Below, one piece after another: positions 42,582 through 53,000 of a stretch of DNA of 64,000 nucleotides (the first letter of the stretch is position 1; each line of letters starts with the position of its first letter). Under the pieces are notes generated by a model. The model did not search any database. It worked only from the letters and a program-made list of their open reading frames with translations, and was not told the origin of the DNA. The DNA lies in contig JBEKYC010000004.1 in assembly GCA_049511415.1 (NCBI GenBank), positions 62,001 through 126,000 on the forward strand, read 5' to 3'. The position numbers were made by a program, and so were the translations under genes. Source of the stretch: Bog-159 sp049511415 (GTDB taxonomy: Bacteria; Acidobacteriota; Terriglobia; Bryobacterales; Bryobacteraceae).

Positions 42582-42623
42582 GGGGCGCGACCGCGCGCCC
42601 CTATGCGCTTCCTTGGAATTATA
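42582..42623 (-). promoter_or_regulatory. Promoter and leader hairpin of the aldolase gene
   Basis: Minus-strand -10 TATAAT at 42618-42623, then a GC-only hairpin (GGGGCGCG/CGCGCCCC, 42582-42601, 4-nt loop) followed by GTTTTGCG. The hairpin sits in the 5' leader, 37 bases before the GTG start, and could attenuate or terminate upstream transcripts from the dipeptidase gene. Confidence 0.5.
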
Positions 42624-42645
42624 ACATTGGCCTGCCTATCGAAAG

Positions 42646-43998
42646 CTAACTCCCCAGCAGATCCAAGTAACGCGCGACCGCCTCGATACCGCGATAGAAA
42701 TTCGGCAGATGCAGCTTTTCGTTGGGCGCGTGCAGGTTGTCGTCGGGCAGTCCGAAGCCCATCATGACGCTGGGAATGCCGAGGTTTTGCTCAAAAGCCG
42801 CCACGATCGGGATGGATCCGCCCGAGCGTATGTACACCGTGGGCTTGCCGAAGACTTCCGACATGGCATCGGCGGCGGCATGAATGAAACGGTTGTCGGG
42901 GTTCACCAGCGAAGGCGGCGCCGTATGCAGCACCTTCAACTCGGCCGTGACGCCGCGCGGAGCAGCCTGCGCCACCGCTTTCTGAAGCTGTTCGACGGCC
43001 TCCTTGGGGTCCTGATCGGCTACCAGGCGGGTGCTGATCTTGGCCACCGCACGGGCCGGAATGACAGTCTTGGCGCCTTCGGCCGTGAATCCGCCGCGGA
43101 TACCGTGCACCTCGAAAGTGGGCCGCGCCCAGAGACGCTCGAACAGCGGAACGCCGGGCTCGCCCACCAACTCGCGGGCGCCCATCTCCTTTTCCGTATA
43201 CTCGCGCTCGTCGAAGGGCAGGCGCGCCCACGCTTCGCGTTCTTTGGCGCTGGGGGGAACCACGCGATCGTAGAAGCCCGGAATTTGAATGTGGCCTTCG
43301 CGGTCCTTCAGCGCCGCAATGATCTCGGCCACCGCCTGCAGCGGATTCGGCGCCGCGCCGCCATAGACGCCGGAATGCAGATCGTGATTGGCGCCTTCGA
43401 CCCACAGTTCCGCGTAGACCATGCCGCGCAGCCCCACGCAGATGGTAGGCAGCTCCGGCGCAAACATTTCGGTATCGCAGATCACGGCGGCATCGGCAGC
43501 CAGCCGCGCCGGCTTTTGCGCGACATAGCCTTCGATATGTTCGCCGCCGGTCTCCTCCTCGCCCTCGATCAGGAATTTGACGTTGACCGGCAGCTTGCCG
43601 CGGGTCTTCAGCAAGCCTTCCACGGCCTTGATGAGGATGTAGGTCTGCCCCTTATCATCGGAGGTGCCGCGCCCGAAAATGTCATCGCCGCGCACCTCCG
43701 GCTCGAAGGGCGGCGATTTCCATTCGTCCAGCGGATCGGGCGGCTGCACGTCGTAGTGGCCGTAGAGCAGCAGCGTGGGCTTGCCGGGGGCTCCGGTCCA
43801 TTCGGCGAAGACCAGCGGATTGCCCTCGCCTTCGATCAACTCGCCGGTCAGGCCGGCCGAGCGCAACTCGCCGAGCACGAACTCCGCGGCGCGGCGAATA
43901 TCGGGCTTATGTTCGGAAAGAGTGCTGATGCTGGGAATGCGCAGGAAGGTCTTGAGGCCGTCGAGGAAGGCGGCCTGGTTCTCCTGATAGTAGTTCAT
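42646..43998 (-). CDS. M20-family dipeptidase
   Basis: 450 residues. Metal and catalytic motifs: LLYGHYDVQPPDP, IFGRGTSDDKGQ, FLIEGEEETGGEH and VICDTEMFAPE; the dimerisation lid follows and LPDDNLHAPNEKLHL gives the last metal His. Cleaves dipeptides or acyl-amino acids in the cytoplasm (no signal peptide). Stands alone ahead of the aldolase gene. Confidence 0.92.
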   Translation of the reverse strand: MNYYQENQAAFLDGLKTFLRIPSISTLSEHKPDIRRAAEFVLGELRSAGLTGELIEGEGNPLVFAEWTGAPGKPTLLLYGHYDVQPPDPLDEWKSPPFEPEVRGDDIFGRGTSDDKGQTYILIKAVEGLLKTRGKLPVNVKFLIEGEEETGGEHIEGYVAQKPARLAADAAVICDTEMFAPELPTICVGLRGMVYAELWVEGANHDLHSGVYGGAAPNPLQAVAEIIAALKDREGHIQIPGFYDRVVPPSAKEREAWARLPFDEREYTEKEMGARELVGEPGVPLFERLWARPTFEVHGIRGGFTAEGAKTVIPARAVAKISTRLVADQDPKEAVEQLQKAVAQAAPRGVTAELKVLHTAPPSLVNPDNRFIHAAADAMSEVFGKPTVYIRSGGSIPIVAAFEQNLGIPSVMMGFGLPDDNLHAPNEKLHLPNFYRGIEAVARYLDLLGS

Positions 43999-44029
43999 GT
44001 GGATGGCACCTCAGTGCCATTGTATAGGC

Positions 44030-44380
44030 TCACATGCCCGGCATGCGGACGCACTCGAGAATTTCGATGGAAGCTCCCGGCGCGCGGAAATGCGGGTGAT
44101 CCTGGATCAACGACACGGCGTGTTGCATCGACTCGGCCTGTAGAATCGAATAGCCCGTGATGGAGGTCTTGCCCGGCGTAGATGATCCCGCCTGCACCGT
44201 AGTGGAGCGATCCAGAGGCGCGCCAAGATCCATTACCGCGCTGCCGCATTTCTGGTACCAGGCATTCCACAGCGCCATTCCGGCCGCCATTTGCTCCGGC
44301 GGCGTGTTGGCGAACATGTCCGCCATCGACATGCCCGCCAGGGCCGCCTCTGATCGATATAAAACCAGATATTTGTTCAT
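44030..44380 (-). CDS. YCII-related protein (first DGPF-family partner of the ECF sigma)
   Basis: 116 residues with a ferredoxin-like YCII fold (MNKYLVLYRSEAALAGM, SITGYSILQAESMQHAVSLI, SIEILECVRMP). The DGPF signature itself is absent; the equivalent region reads DLGAPLDRST. It follows the ECF42-like sigma gene by 11 bases. YCII/DGPF proteins are regular neighbours of ECF42 sigma factors; their role is unproven. Confidence 0.85.
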   Translation of the reverse strand: MNKYLVLYRSEAALAGMSMADMFANTPPEQMAAGMALWNAWYQKCGSAVMDLGAPLDRSTTVQAGSSTPGKTSITGYSILQAESMQHAVSLIQDHPHFRAPGASIEILECVRMPGM

Positions 44381-44391
44381 AAGCGCAGATT

Positions 44392-45597
44392 TTAGCGCGG
44401 CGGACGTGTGACCTCCAACTTCCGCCGCAGGAACCGCCGCTCCGGTTCCGAACAGGGGCATTCCAGCGCCGCGCGGAAGCAATCGGCTGCTTCGGCGGGG
44501 CGGCCGAGTTCCAGCAACAGATGACCGCGCACCGCGAGCAACAAATAGTAGCCGGCGAGCTGCGGATCGCTCACCAGCGGTTCGATGGCCTCCAAAGCCG
44601 CCGCCGCACCGCGCACCTTGGCCAAGGCCACGGCACGGTTGAGCGCCACGACCGGCGAGGCGTTCAGGGCGAACAGTTGATCGTACATCTCCAGAATCAG
44701 GGGCCAATCGCGCGATTGCGGATCCGATGCCCGCGCATGCGTCGCGGCGATGGCGGCCTGCACATGATATTCGGATACATGCTCGCCCGCGATCGAGCGG
44801 TCGAAATGAAAGAAGCCGAGCGAGATCAATTGCCGATTCCACCGGCTACGGTCCTGCGCTTCCAGCAGGATCAAATCGCCGGACTCATCCACGCGCGCCG
44901 GCAAACGCGCGGCTTCGAACGCCATCAGAGCCACCAGGGCATCCACGCGCGGCGCCGCGATCGAGGACGCGGCCACCAGCCGGCCCAGGCGCAGCGCCTC
45001 CAGGCACAGATCCTGCCGGATCAGATCTTCACCGGCGTGCGCCGCGTAGCCTTCATTAAACATCAGATAAAGAACTTCCAGAACGGAGTCCAGGCGATGC
45101 GCCAGTTCGGCCCCGTGCGGCATATCCAGCGTCAGACGCCGCTCCCGGATCTGGCGCTTGGCGCGCACCAGGCGTTGGGCGACGGCCGTATCCTCGGCCA
45201 GAAACGCGCGCGCGATTTCACGCACGCCAAACCCGCCCACGGTCTTCAGGCTTAGGGCTACGCGCGCGTCGCGGGGAATCTCAGGATGACAGCACATGAA
45301 GATCAGGCGCAACTCGTCGTCGCGAAGCTGGACCTCCACATCAGGATCGCCCGGCGGCGCCGCCGCGGATTGCGTGAGTTCGGCGACAATGGCGTCGGTC
45401 TTTTCGCCGAGCATGCGGCGGTGGCGCACGGCATCGATGGCGATGTTGTGCGCGACGCGGAAGAGCCACGCAGGGGCGTTGGCCGGCACGCCCTGGTACG
45501 GCCATGTCTGGAGCGCGCGCAGCATGGTCTCCTGGACGGTCTCTTCCGCCAAATCCAGTTGGGCAGGGCCGAGCAGCCGCGTGAGGTGCGCGACCAT
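44392..45597 (-). CDS. ECF42-like sigma factor with C-terminal TPR-type extension
   Basis: 401 residues from the first ATG. Sigma-2 region (DLAEETVQETMLRALQTWPY, NAPAWLFRVAHNIAIDAVRH), sigma-4 region (VALSLKTVGGFGVREIARAF, AVAQRLVRAKRQIRERR), then a ~230-residue extension (LEVLYLMFNEGYAAH, DLCLEALRLGRLVA, SPVVALNRAVALAKVRG) that is the hallmark of ECF42. The conserved N-terminal residues (ELLEHLFRHQAGR) lie upstream of this ATG in frame, but no ATG, GTG or TTG precedes them before a stop; a CTG near 45630-45633 may be the true start. It lies between two YCII genes. Confidence 0.85.
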   Translation of the reverse strand: MVAHLTRLLGPAQLDLAEETVQETMLRALQTWPYQGVPANAPAWLFRVAHNIAIDAVRHRRMLGEKTDAIVAELTQSAAAPPGDPDVEVQLRDDELRLIFMCCHPEIPRDARVALSLKTVGGFGVREIARAFLAEDTAVAQRLVRAKRQIRERRLTLDMPHGAELAHRLDSVLEVLYLMFNEGYAAHAGEDLIRQDLCLEALRLGRLVAASSIAAPRVDALVALMAFEAARLPARVDESGDLILLEAQDRSRWNRQLISLGFFHFDRSIAGEHVSEYHVQAAIAATHARASDPQSRDWPLILEMYDQLFALNASPVVALNRAVALAKVRGAAAALEAIEPLVSDPQLAGYYLLLAVRGHLLLELGRPAEAADCFRAALECPCSEPERRFLRRKLEVTRPPR

Positions 45598-45656
45598 CCG
45601 GCCCGCCTGATGCCGGAAGAGATGCTCCAGCAGTTCGCCGGTGTTGGGAGATACCG

Positions 45657-45995
45657 CTAGACTCCCCGGACCTGCCTCACTTCAATGGTGCCGCCGATCT
45701 CCAGATGCGGATGACCCAGCGTCAGTTGCACCGCTTCGTCGTAATCCGCGGCTTCGATGGTGTAGTAGCCGCCCAGGATTTCCTTGGTTTCGCTGTACGG
45801 GCCGTCTGTGGTGCGCGTTTGGCCTCCCGCGGAGCGCATCACGCGGCCGGTATCGTCAGTCAAGCGGTGGCCGTCACGGGTGAACGCCTTATTCCGCCAG
45901 GCCATGTACTTCTCGGTGGCCTTCTGCATCTCTTCCGGACTAAGGCTCGGCCAGATGGCGGGGTCGTTATGCAGCAAAAGCATGAATTGTGCCAT
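45657..45995 (-). CDS. YCII/DGPF-family protein
   Basis: 112 residues. MAQFMLLLHNDPAIWPSLSP and TTDGPYSETKEILGGYYTIE include the DGPF-type motif (DGPY). GTIEVRQVRGV closes the domain. It sits just upstream of the ECF42-like sigma gene in the same operon, the arrangement known for this sigma group. AGGAGAAC precedes the ATG. Confidence 0.9.
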   Translation of the reverse strand: MAQFMLLLHNDPAIWPSLSPEEMQKATEKYMAWRNKAFTRDGHRLTDDTGRVMRSAGGQTRTTDGPYSETKEILGGYYTIEAADYDEAVQLTLGHPHLEIGGTIEVRQVRGV

Positions 45996-46005
45996 AGATG
46001 TTCTC

Positions 46006-46518
46006 CTATTTTACCCGCGTGTATTGGGCAGTTTCCGTCATTTTGGGCTGCCCATTTTCGAAAAACTGCCACTCGCTGGCGAAGTGGTTATGGTCGACGA
46101 CGTGGATCTTGACGTTGTGCATGTGGCCGGCGGCCGGATTGGCCAGATTGGTGGCGTCCAGGAATCGGAAATCCACTTCGCCGGTTTCCGCATTGAAGGC
46201 GCGTGCCTGCATGCGCGGTTGGTTGCCGGCCATGCAGTAATGCGTCAACAGCAGACGGTCGCCATCCAGGTAATAAACCGTCAGCATGTCGGGCATCTTG
46301 GCCGCGGATTCCCGCTCCACCAGGGACGTGCCGCCGGCGATGAGTTCATAGGTCAAGTGGGCTTTGCCCATGGCAGTGTCGGCTTCCCATTCGCCCACCA
46401 GGGTTTTAAGTTTGGCATAGGCGGCGGGTCCGGTGGCTATTTCCGATGTGGGGCCGGCGGCCTGGGCCGCCCCGACGGCCAGCGCCGCTATGGCGATGAT
46501 TAGAAGGTGTCGTTGCAT
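46006..46518 (-). CDS. Secreted protein, unknown function
   Basis: 170 residues with a signal peptide (MQRHLLIIAIAALAVGAAQA). The mature part is a predicted beta-barrel (LVGEWEADTAMGKAHLTYEL, YYLDGDRLLLTHYCMAGNQP, HVVDHNHFASEWQFFENG), similar in pattern to DUF1579-like or lipocalin-type proteins. GAGGAG precedes the ATG. It leads the DGPF-ECF42 unit, 10 bases upstream of the YCII gene, so may be regulated with it. Confidence 0.7.
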   Translation of the reverse strand: MQRHLLIIAIAALAVGAAQAAGPTSEIATGPAAYAKLKTLVGEWEADTAMGKAHLTYELIAGGTSLVERESAAKMPDMLTVYYLDGDRLLLTHYCMAGNQPRMQARAFNAETGEVDFRFLDATNLANPAAGHMHNVKIHVVDHNHFASEWQFFENGQPKMTETAQYTRVK

Positions 46519-46606
46519 CGTTTGCTCCTCTGCAAATTGTGTGTTGCAAGGTGATAACGTATGACGGCGGAAGAAATCGACAGCGTCGCGGCTAGAAAAG
46601 TTGGAA

Positions 46607-49600
46607 TTATTTGCCGGTTCCGGTCAGCTTCACTTGCCCGCTATCGATGATGCCGTCAGTCGTCACCAGCAGGCTGCCATCAACGGTTCCCGTTTGGCTG
46701 GGCTTAAAGGTCACCGAGATGGTGCAACTGAGACCGGAACCGAGCGCCTGCGTGCAATTGTTGGTTTGGGCAAACTGTTCACTGGCGCTGATTCCGACGA
46801 TGCCCAGACTGCCGTGACCCGCGTTGGTCAACGTCACCACCTTGGGGGCGCTACTGGACCCAACGCTGGTAGACGTGAATGTGAGGGAGGCCGGCGATAG
46901 CACCGCGACCGGCTTTTCCGTGCCGTTTCCGCTGAGCGCCACCGATTGCGGGCTGCCCGTGGCGGTGTCGGAAATGGTGAGGGTGGCCGAACGGCTGCCG
47001 GCGGCGGCAGGATCGAAAACCACCGATACAGTGCATTTCGCCCCTGCGGCCAACGATGCGCCGCAACCGCTCGTAGGCTTAAAATCGTCCTTGTCCGTTC
47101 CGCTGACGGCGACATTCGCGATCGACACACTGACGGCGCTAGTATTGCTGATCTGCACGTTATGCGGTGCGCCGGCCACGCCCACACCGGCGTAGCCGAA
47201 GCTCACGCTGGCCGGAGAGATCGCGATGCTGACGATGCCGGTGCCGCTAAGCGCGACGTTTTGCGTGCTCCCGGATGCGCCGTTGGAGTTGTCGGTAAAC
47301 GTCAACGTGGCCGCTTCAGGGCCGGCGAGAGATGGCGTGAAGACAACGCTTACCGTGCACGTGGAGCCGACTGCGACCTGCGCCGGGAGCGCGCCGCAGG
47401 TGTTCGTTTGGGTGAAGTCGGGGCCGTTCGTGCCGCCGATTGCCAACGAGGTCAGAGTGAGCGGCCCATTGCCGGCATTCGTTAGAACTACGGACTGCTT
47501 GGCGCTCGGCACGCCGGCGCTCTGGCTCTCGAAATTGAGGGCGCTGGTGGATGGCGAGGCCAGCGGCAGCAGACCTGTTCCGGTGAAGTTGGCGGTCCGG
47601 TTGCCGCCCAGGTTCTTAAAGTTTTGGCTCGGCGGATAAAAGCTGTATCCATTCAGCGATGGGGTCACTACATAGGTCCGGCCGGCCGGCACAACGAAGG
47701 TGAACTTACCCGAGCTATTGGTGGTGGCCGAACCCGTGCGTCCGCCGGTGAGCGCGATAGTCACGCCGGCAAGCGATCCGCTGGACTGGTTGATGAGGCC
47801 CGAGATGGTGTAGTCCGCGGCCGAAGTGGTCCAGCCCTGAACTAAATTTGCGATGTTGACGCTGCCCAGGCCGGTGGCAAGATCCCAACCCGTGGCAGCC
47901 TGATACGCGGCCGCCAGCGAAGCTCCGGACGTGGAGAGCACGCCCTGTGGATCGCCGGATGTGGTGGTGTAGCAGTTCGGGCTACCCGTCTGGCAAGGGA
48001 CGGTCGTGTCGCCAAGGGTCACATCGTAGAAAAGACAAGTGCTGCTCACCTGATTTCCCTGGCCGGCATTGCAGGCCGACAGGGCCTGCGTATTCGGCGC
48101 GGTCGTGCCGTATTCGTCTCCCGCCAGGGTGTATAGAACATAATTCGCGTTGCCCTGGGCGGCGGCCGTCTGCTGGCCGACCAGCGCCATCACGCCGGCG
48201 AATGCGGCTGCCGCAAACGAGGTGCCGCCGCCGGAATTAAAAACGGTGTCGCCGGCGTCGGTGTAATCGCAAGGGCTGCCGTTTTCCGACGGATCGGACA
48301 TGCAATAGATGTAAGCGTGGCTCCAGGCGAGATTGCTGGCGAACAGCGACACATCGGGCAGGTCGCGCACGCCGTCGTTCAAGATGCCGGTGACATTGGC
48401 CTGCCAGGTGGGCTTGACATAATTCTGGCTCGGTCCCCCGGAGCCGGCCACGATATTCAGCGGGTTCAACGGATTGGCGCCGAAGAAGACCGGCAAGACT
48501 TCGCATAGCGTTTCGCCCTGCGGGAAGCCCAGGAATCCGGTGAGGACGTTGCTGGCGCACGAGTTGTTCCACGTCATTTCGGGAACATAGGAGAGGGCCG
48601 ACTGCAGAGTCTGAGACGAACTGGATGCCGACCAGTATGCGCCGTTCGTGCCGGCAAATGTGTCACTGAAATCGGTGCCACCGACGGCTAAGCTATTGGG
48701 AGTGGATGCGATGCCATTCACGGACAGACCCAGGGTGGCGTAGCCGGCGGTGCTGCTTAGGTCGCCATCGCAGACGGCGCCGCCAAAATCCCCCGCTGCG
48801 GCCACCACCGTGATCCCCTGCAGAACGGCGGTCTGCCAGAGACTGGACCAGAAGAGGTTGCCGGATACACCTAAGTCGCTCTCGCACTGGCTGTAATTGA
48901 TGTCCACTACCGGCGCCAGGCTATTGTTCACAACATAGCTGGCCGAATCTTCCACGGTGTCCGCGGCGACATAAAGAATAGTAGCTCCGGGCGCCACGGC
49001 GCCAGCCCACTCGGCATCCAGCGCGCCTTCGGTCTCGTCGGAGTTCGTGACACAGGTGGTTTCGGGCACGCAGATGAGCTGCAGTTGATCGGCTCCCAGC
49101 GCGGGCAAACCCAGACCGGCGCGAAACGAAGCCACGTCATCCGGATTGATATTGCTGTCTTCCACCAGCGCGATGGTCTGTCCGGCGCCGGTGATGCCCG
49201 CGTTCCAGAGCGGCTGGAGATTGTAAATGGTGGCGAAATCGTAAGGCGCCAGGAGGTAGTAGTCGTTGCCGCTGAATGAAAGAGTCGCGTCGGGTCTGGG
49301 ATGCGTGTGATGGGCCCCACGCGGCGCAAAGTCATTGAGTTTAGCGATGCCCGCGACCACCGGCGCCAGCGCCGACGGGAGTCGCGGATCGGCGGCGTTG
49401 GCCCAATGCGTTTCTCCCCGCGCGACGTATGTATGGACGGTGGTGTGAAAGGCCTCGCGCACCTGGGCGGCGGTTCCGGAGAATTCAATCGCCAGTCGAT
49501 TGGGCGATACCGTTCCGGTCCGGAAGCCATGCGCGCGCAGCCACGCCAGCACGGTGTCGATATCTTGCGCCGCGGCGCCAAAGCGCTCGCCGATTGCTTC

Positions 49601-49897
49601 GGGGGTCAGCCAGTGATGATACATGGGTGAGGCTGGATTATGGATCTGGCTTATCAATTGTTCGACGGCCTGCTCGCTCTCCGCCGAACGCCTCAGGAGG
49701 AGGCGCACATGAGCCAGTACCAGCGTATCGGGGACCGGCCCACGATCGTTCTCCCGGCGCGCCGTTGGATGGAGATTTCCGTGCAGGGTGGTCAATTGCG
49801 TCTCGTCTATCGGTTTCGTGATCAGGGGGCGGGGAGGTTCGAAAGCTGCGCAGATGGAGGCGCACAACACGACGGGTAGCAGCGCCAAACATTTCAT
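46607..49897 (-). CDS. Secreted S53 sedolisin-type peptidase with choice-of-anchor D repeats
   Basis: 1096 residues. Signal peptide MKCLALLPVVLCASICAAF, pro-kumamolisin activation domain (PMYHHWLTPEAIGERFG, REAFHTTVHTYVARG), then the S53 catalytic domain: the E-x3-D pair in EGALDAEW and Ser in SGGGTSFAAAAFAG. From about 700 come a carboxypeptidase-regulatory-like domain (SGLINQSSGSLAGVTIALTG) and three ~105-residue ASH-type choice-of-anchor D repeats (GPLTLTSLAIGG, DFTQTNTCG, CTVSVVFTPS). Acid peptidase for extracellular protein breakdown. AAAGGA lies seven bases before the ATG. Confidence 0.92.
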   Translation of the reverse strand: MKCLALLPVVLCASICAAFEPPRPLITKPIDETQLTTLHGNLHPTARRENDRGPVPDTLVLAHVRLLLRRSAESEQAVEQLISQIHNPASPMYHHWLTPEAIGERFGAAAQDIDTVLAWLRAHGFRTGTVSPNRLAIEFSGTAAQVREAFHTTVHTYVARGETHWANAADPRLPSALAPVVAGIAKLNDFAPRGAHHTHPRPDATLSFSGNDYYLLAPYDFATIYNLQPLWNAGITGAGQTIALVEDSNINPDDVASFRAGLGLPALGADQLQLICVPETTCVTNSDETEGALDAEWAGAVAPGATILYVAADTVEDSASYVVNNSLAPVVDINYSQCESDLGVSGNLFWSSLWQTAVLQGITVVAAAGDFGGAVCDGDLSSTAGYATLGLSVNGIASTPNSLAVGGTDFSDTFAGTNGAYWSASSSSQTLQSALSYVPEMTWNNSCASNVLTGFLGFPQGETLCEVLPVFFGANPLNPLNIVAGSGGPSQNYVKPTWQANVTGILNDGVRDLPDVSLFASNLAWSHAYIYCMSDPSENGSPCDYTDAGDTVFNSGGGTSFAAAAFAGVMALVGQQTAAAQGNANYVLYTLAGDEYGTTAPNTQALSACNAGQGNQVSSTCLFYDVTLGDTTVPCQTGSPNCYTTTSGDPQGVLSTSGASLAAAYQAATGWDLATGLGSVNIANLVQGWTTSAADYTISGLINQSSGSLAGVTIALTGGRTGSATTNSSGKFTFVVPAGRTYVVTPSLNGYSFYPPSQNFKNLGGNRTANFTGTGLLPLASPSTSALNFESQSAGVPSAKQSVVLTNAGNGPLTLTSLAIGGTNGPDFTQTNTCGALPAQVAVGSTCTVSVVFTPSLAGPEAATLTFTDNSNGASGSTQNVALSGTGIVSIAISPASVSFGYAGVGVAGAPHNVQISNTSAVSVSIANVAVSGTDKDDFKPTSGCGASLAAGAKCTVSVVFDPAAAGSRSATLTISDTATGSPQSVALSGNGTEKPVAVLSPASLTFTSTSVGSSSAPKVVTLTNAGHGSLGIVGISASEQFAQTNNCTQALGSGLSCTISVTFKPSQTGTVDGSLLVTTDGIIDSGQVKLTGTGK

Positions 49898-50061
49898 GGA
49901 CTGATCCTTTAGAAACGGCTACTCAGATTATAGTGGATTTAAAGGCCTGTTTCTCCTGAAGCGAAGATTGAGCGCCGCCGTTCGACCCGCCATTTCCCGC
50001 CGTCCAACCCGGAAACAAGCATTTAGGCTCTTAAAAGCTGTATTACCCCGGCGGATCGCTT

Positions 50062-53000
50062 ATGATGGATGGCGCGGTTACCGCCATGGGTATCAATATC
50101 GGTCTGGACATCGGTTCCATCAGCCTGAAGCTGGCCGCTTTAGGCCAGCCCGGGGATCGCGGAATCCTGGAAAATATCTGCGGCTCCGGACGGCCCTTCC
50201 GCCTGGCCGACGGACCGTCGCCGATGGTCCTTTCCGAGTACCGCCGCATCGCGGGTAGCCCGATCCAATCCGCCTACGACTTGTTGAACGAGTTTTACGA
50301 CCTGGCGCCCGAACACCGCGTGGAAGGCATCCGGGTTACCGGCTCGGGCAGCCGCGCCATCGCCAAAATTCTCGGCCTGTACTTCGAAAACGAATTCAAG
50401 GCCGTGGCCCGCATGATCGCCGCGTTCCATCCCGAAGCGCGTACAGTCTTTGAAATCGGGGGCGAAAGTTCCAAGTACATTCGGCTGGAAAACCAGACGA
50501 TCCTCGATTACGACCGCAGCGGCGAATGCGCCGCCGGCACCGGCTCATTCCTCGATCAACAGGCGCTGCGCATGAAGTATTCGGTGGAAGAGGTCGGCGA
50601 TCTGGTGGCCTGCGCCGGGTGCGCCGCGCGCATCGCGGGACGCTGCTCGGTCTTCGCCAAGAGCGACATGATCCACGCGCAGCAGAAGGGCTACGCGCCG
50701 GCCGAAATCCTGCGCGGCCTTTGCGACGCAGTGGCGCGGAACTTCAAAAGTAGCGTGGTAAAAGGACGGCCGGTGGAAGCGCCCGTCGCACTGATCGGCG
50801 CAGTTTCGCAAAATGCCGGTGTAACTGGGGCTTTGCGGGAAGCGTTCTCGCTATCCGGGAGCCATTTATTCGTGCCGGCATACTACGCCTGGTGCGGCGC
50901 GATCGGAGCTGCCATGCTCGAAGCCGAAGAGCCGCGCAAACGCTCTCTGCGCGACATACATCGCCTGAATCAGCACGAAGGCGAAGAGCGCATCGAGGAC
51001 ACCACGCCGCTTTCCATGGCGAATGTTGTGCGGCTGCGCGACCGCGCGGGCGCTTATGCTCCGGTGCGCGGCTGCGATGCGATCCCGGCGTATTTGGGAA
51101 TCGACATCGGGTCTGTTTCGACCAACGTCGTAGTCATCGACGAGATGGGCACGGTTATTCACGATATCTACCTGCGGACCGCCGGACGTCCGATTGAAGC
51201 CGTCCAGCAAGGGCTGAGCGAGCTGAGCGAATTTTGGGGCGAGCGGCTGGATATACGCGGCGTGGGCACTACCGGATCGGGCCGCGAACTAATCGCCGAA
51301 TTCGCGGGCGCAGACGTCGTGAACGACGAGATAACCGCCCACAAGACCGGGGCCAATCACATCAGCCAAACCATAGGCGGCGAGCCCGTCGACACCATCT
51401 TCGAGATCGGCGGCCAGGATTCCAAGTTTATCGCCATCGAAAACGGCGTGGTCGTGGATTTCGCGATGAATGAAGCCTGCGCCGCCGGAACTGGATCGTT
51501 CCTGGAGGAGCAGGCCGAAAAGCTGGGAATCAGCATCAAGGGCGAATTCGCGCACCTGGCGCTCTCCGCGCCTTCCCCCACGCGCCTGGGCGAACGCTGC
51601 ACGGTCTTCATGGAGCGCGATGTGACCGGATGGCTGCACAAAGGCGAAGCCGTGCCGAATATCGTGGCCGGACTGGCCTACTCCATCGCGCTCAATTACC
51701 TGAACCGGGTGGTGCGCGGGCGGCGTATCGGCAAGGTCATCTATTTCCAGGGGGGCACGGCATATAACGACGCCGTGGCGGCGGCCTTCGCCGGATTGCT
51801 GGGCAAGCGCATCACGGTGCCGCCCTACAACGGCGTGATGGGCGCCATCGGCATGGCGCTGATCGCCCGCCAATGGCACGAGGCCACCGGCGCTCCCAGC
51901 CGTTTCCGCGGCTATCATCTGGATCGCCTGGAGTTGGCTTCCCGCGATTTCGTTTGCCGCGCCTGCTCCAATCTGTGCGACATAAAGGAATTCACCATCG
52001 AAGGCCAGAAGAGCTATTGGGGAGACAAATGTTCCGATAAGTTCCGCAAACCTTCCGCCACCGGCCGCGAGCCGGTCATCGAGGATCTGTTTGCCTGCCG
52101 TGAGAAGATCATCGAAGATCTGGCCGTGCCCCAGCCAACCGGGGGCCGGCGCGTGGGCATCCCGCGCACGATGTCCACGTTCGACCGCTATCCTTTCTGG
52201 CAGCGCTATTTCGCGGAGTTGGGTTTTGAGACCGTGCTCTCGCCGGTGACCGATCCACGTATCGCGGCGGCAGGCGTCGAGATGGCGGTGGCGCAGCCTT
52301 GTTATCCGGTGCAGGTGGCCCACGGCCATGTGCGGGCGCTGGCCGGGATGGACGTCGATTACATTCTGGTGCCCAACATCGCCGACGCGGAGGCGGACGC
52401 GAGCAACTGCCCGGCGCATTACTGCCCGTGGAATCAGACCTTGCCTTATATACTGCGCGTGGCGCCCGGATTGGCGGAGCACGCCGCGAAGTTTCTAATT
52501 CCCACGCTGCATTTCCAACTGGGACCCGCGCAGGTCAAAGCCGCGCTGGCGCAATGCATGAAGCCTTTGGGCATCGGCCGCCGCGCTAGCGATCGCGCCG
52601 CGGATGCCGCCTACGCGGTCCAGCGCGAGTTCCAGAATCGCCTTCTGGAATTAGGGCGCCGCGCTTTGCAGGTGCTGGAACAGAGCGGCGAACCGGGCCT
52701 GGTGCTGGCCGGCCGCGGCTACAACATTTACGACCGCGGCATTAACTGCGATATTCCGCGCAAACTGCGGCACCGTTACGGCGCCAACGTGATTCCGCTC
52801 GACTTCCTGGTCACCGGCCGCGAGCCGATGACCGGCCTGCACGACAACATGTATTGGGCCTCGGGGCGCAAGATCCTGCAGGCCGCGCACATGGCTGCCT
52901 CGCGCGCCAGCCTGCACGTCATCTACCTGACGAACTTCAAGTGCGGGCCCGATTCCTATATCAAGCACTTTGCGCGCGAGGCGGCGGGTGCGCCGCTGCT

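Noticed and set aside
42709..44160. A 483-codon + strand open frame opposite the M20 dipeptidase
   Set aside because: Antisense shadow of a gene with complete metal-binding motifs; no start signal and no family-like segments.
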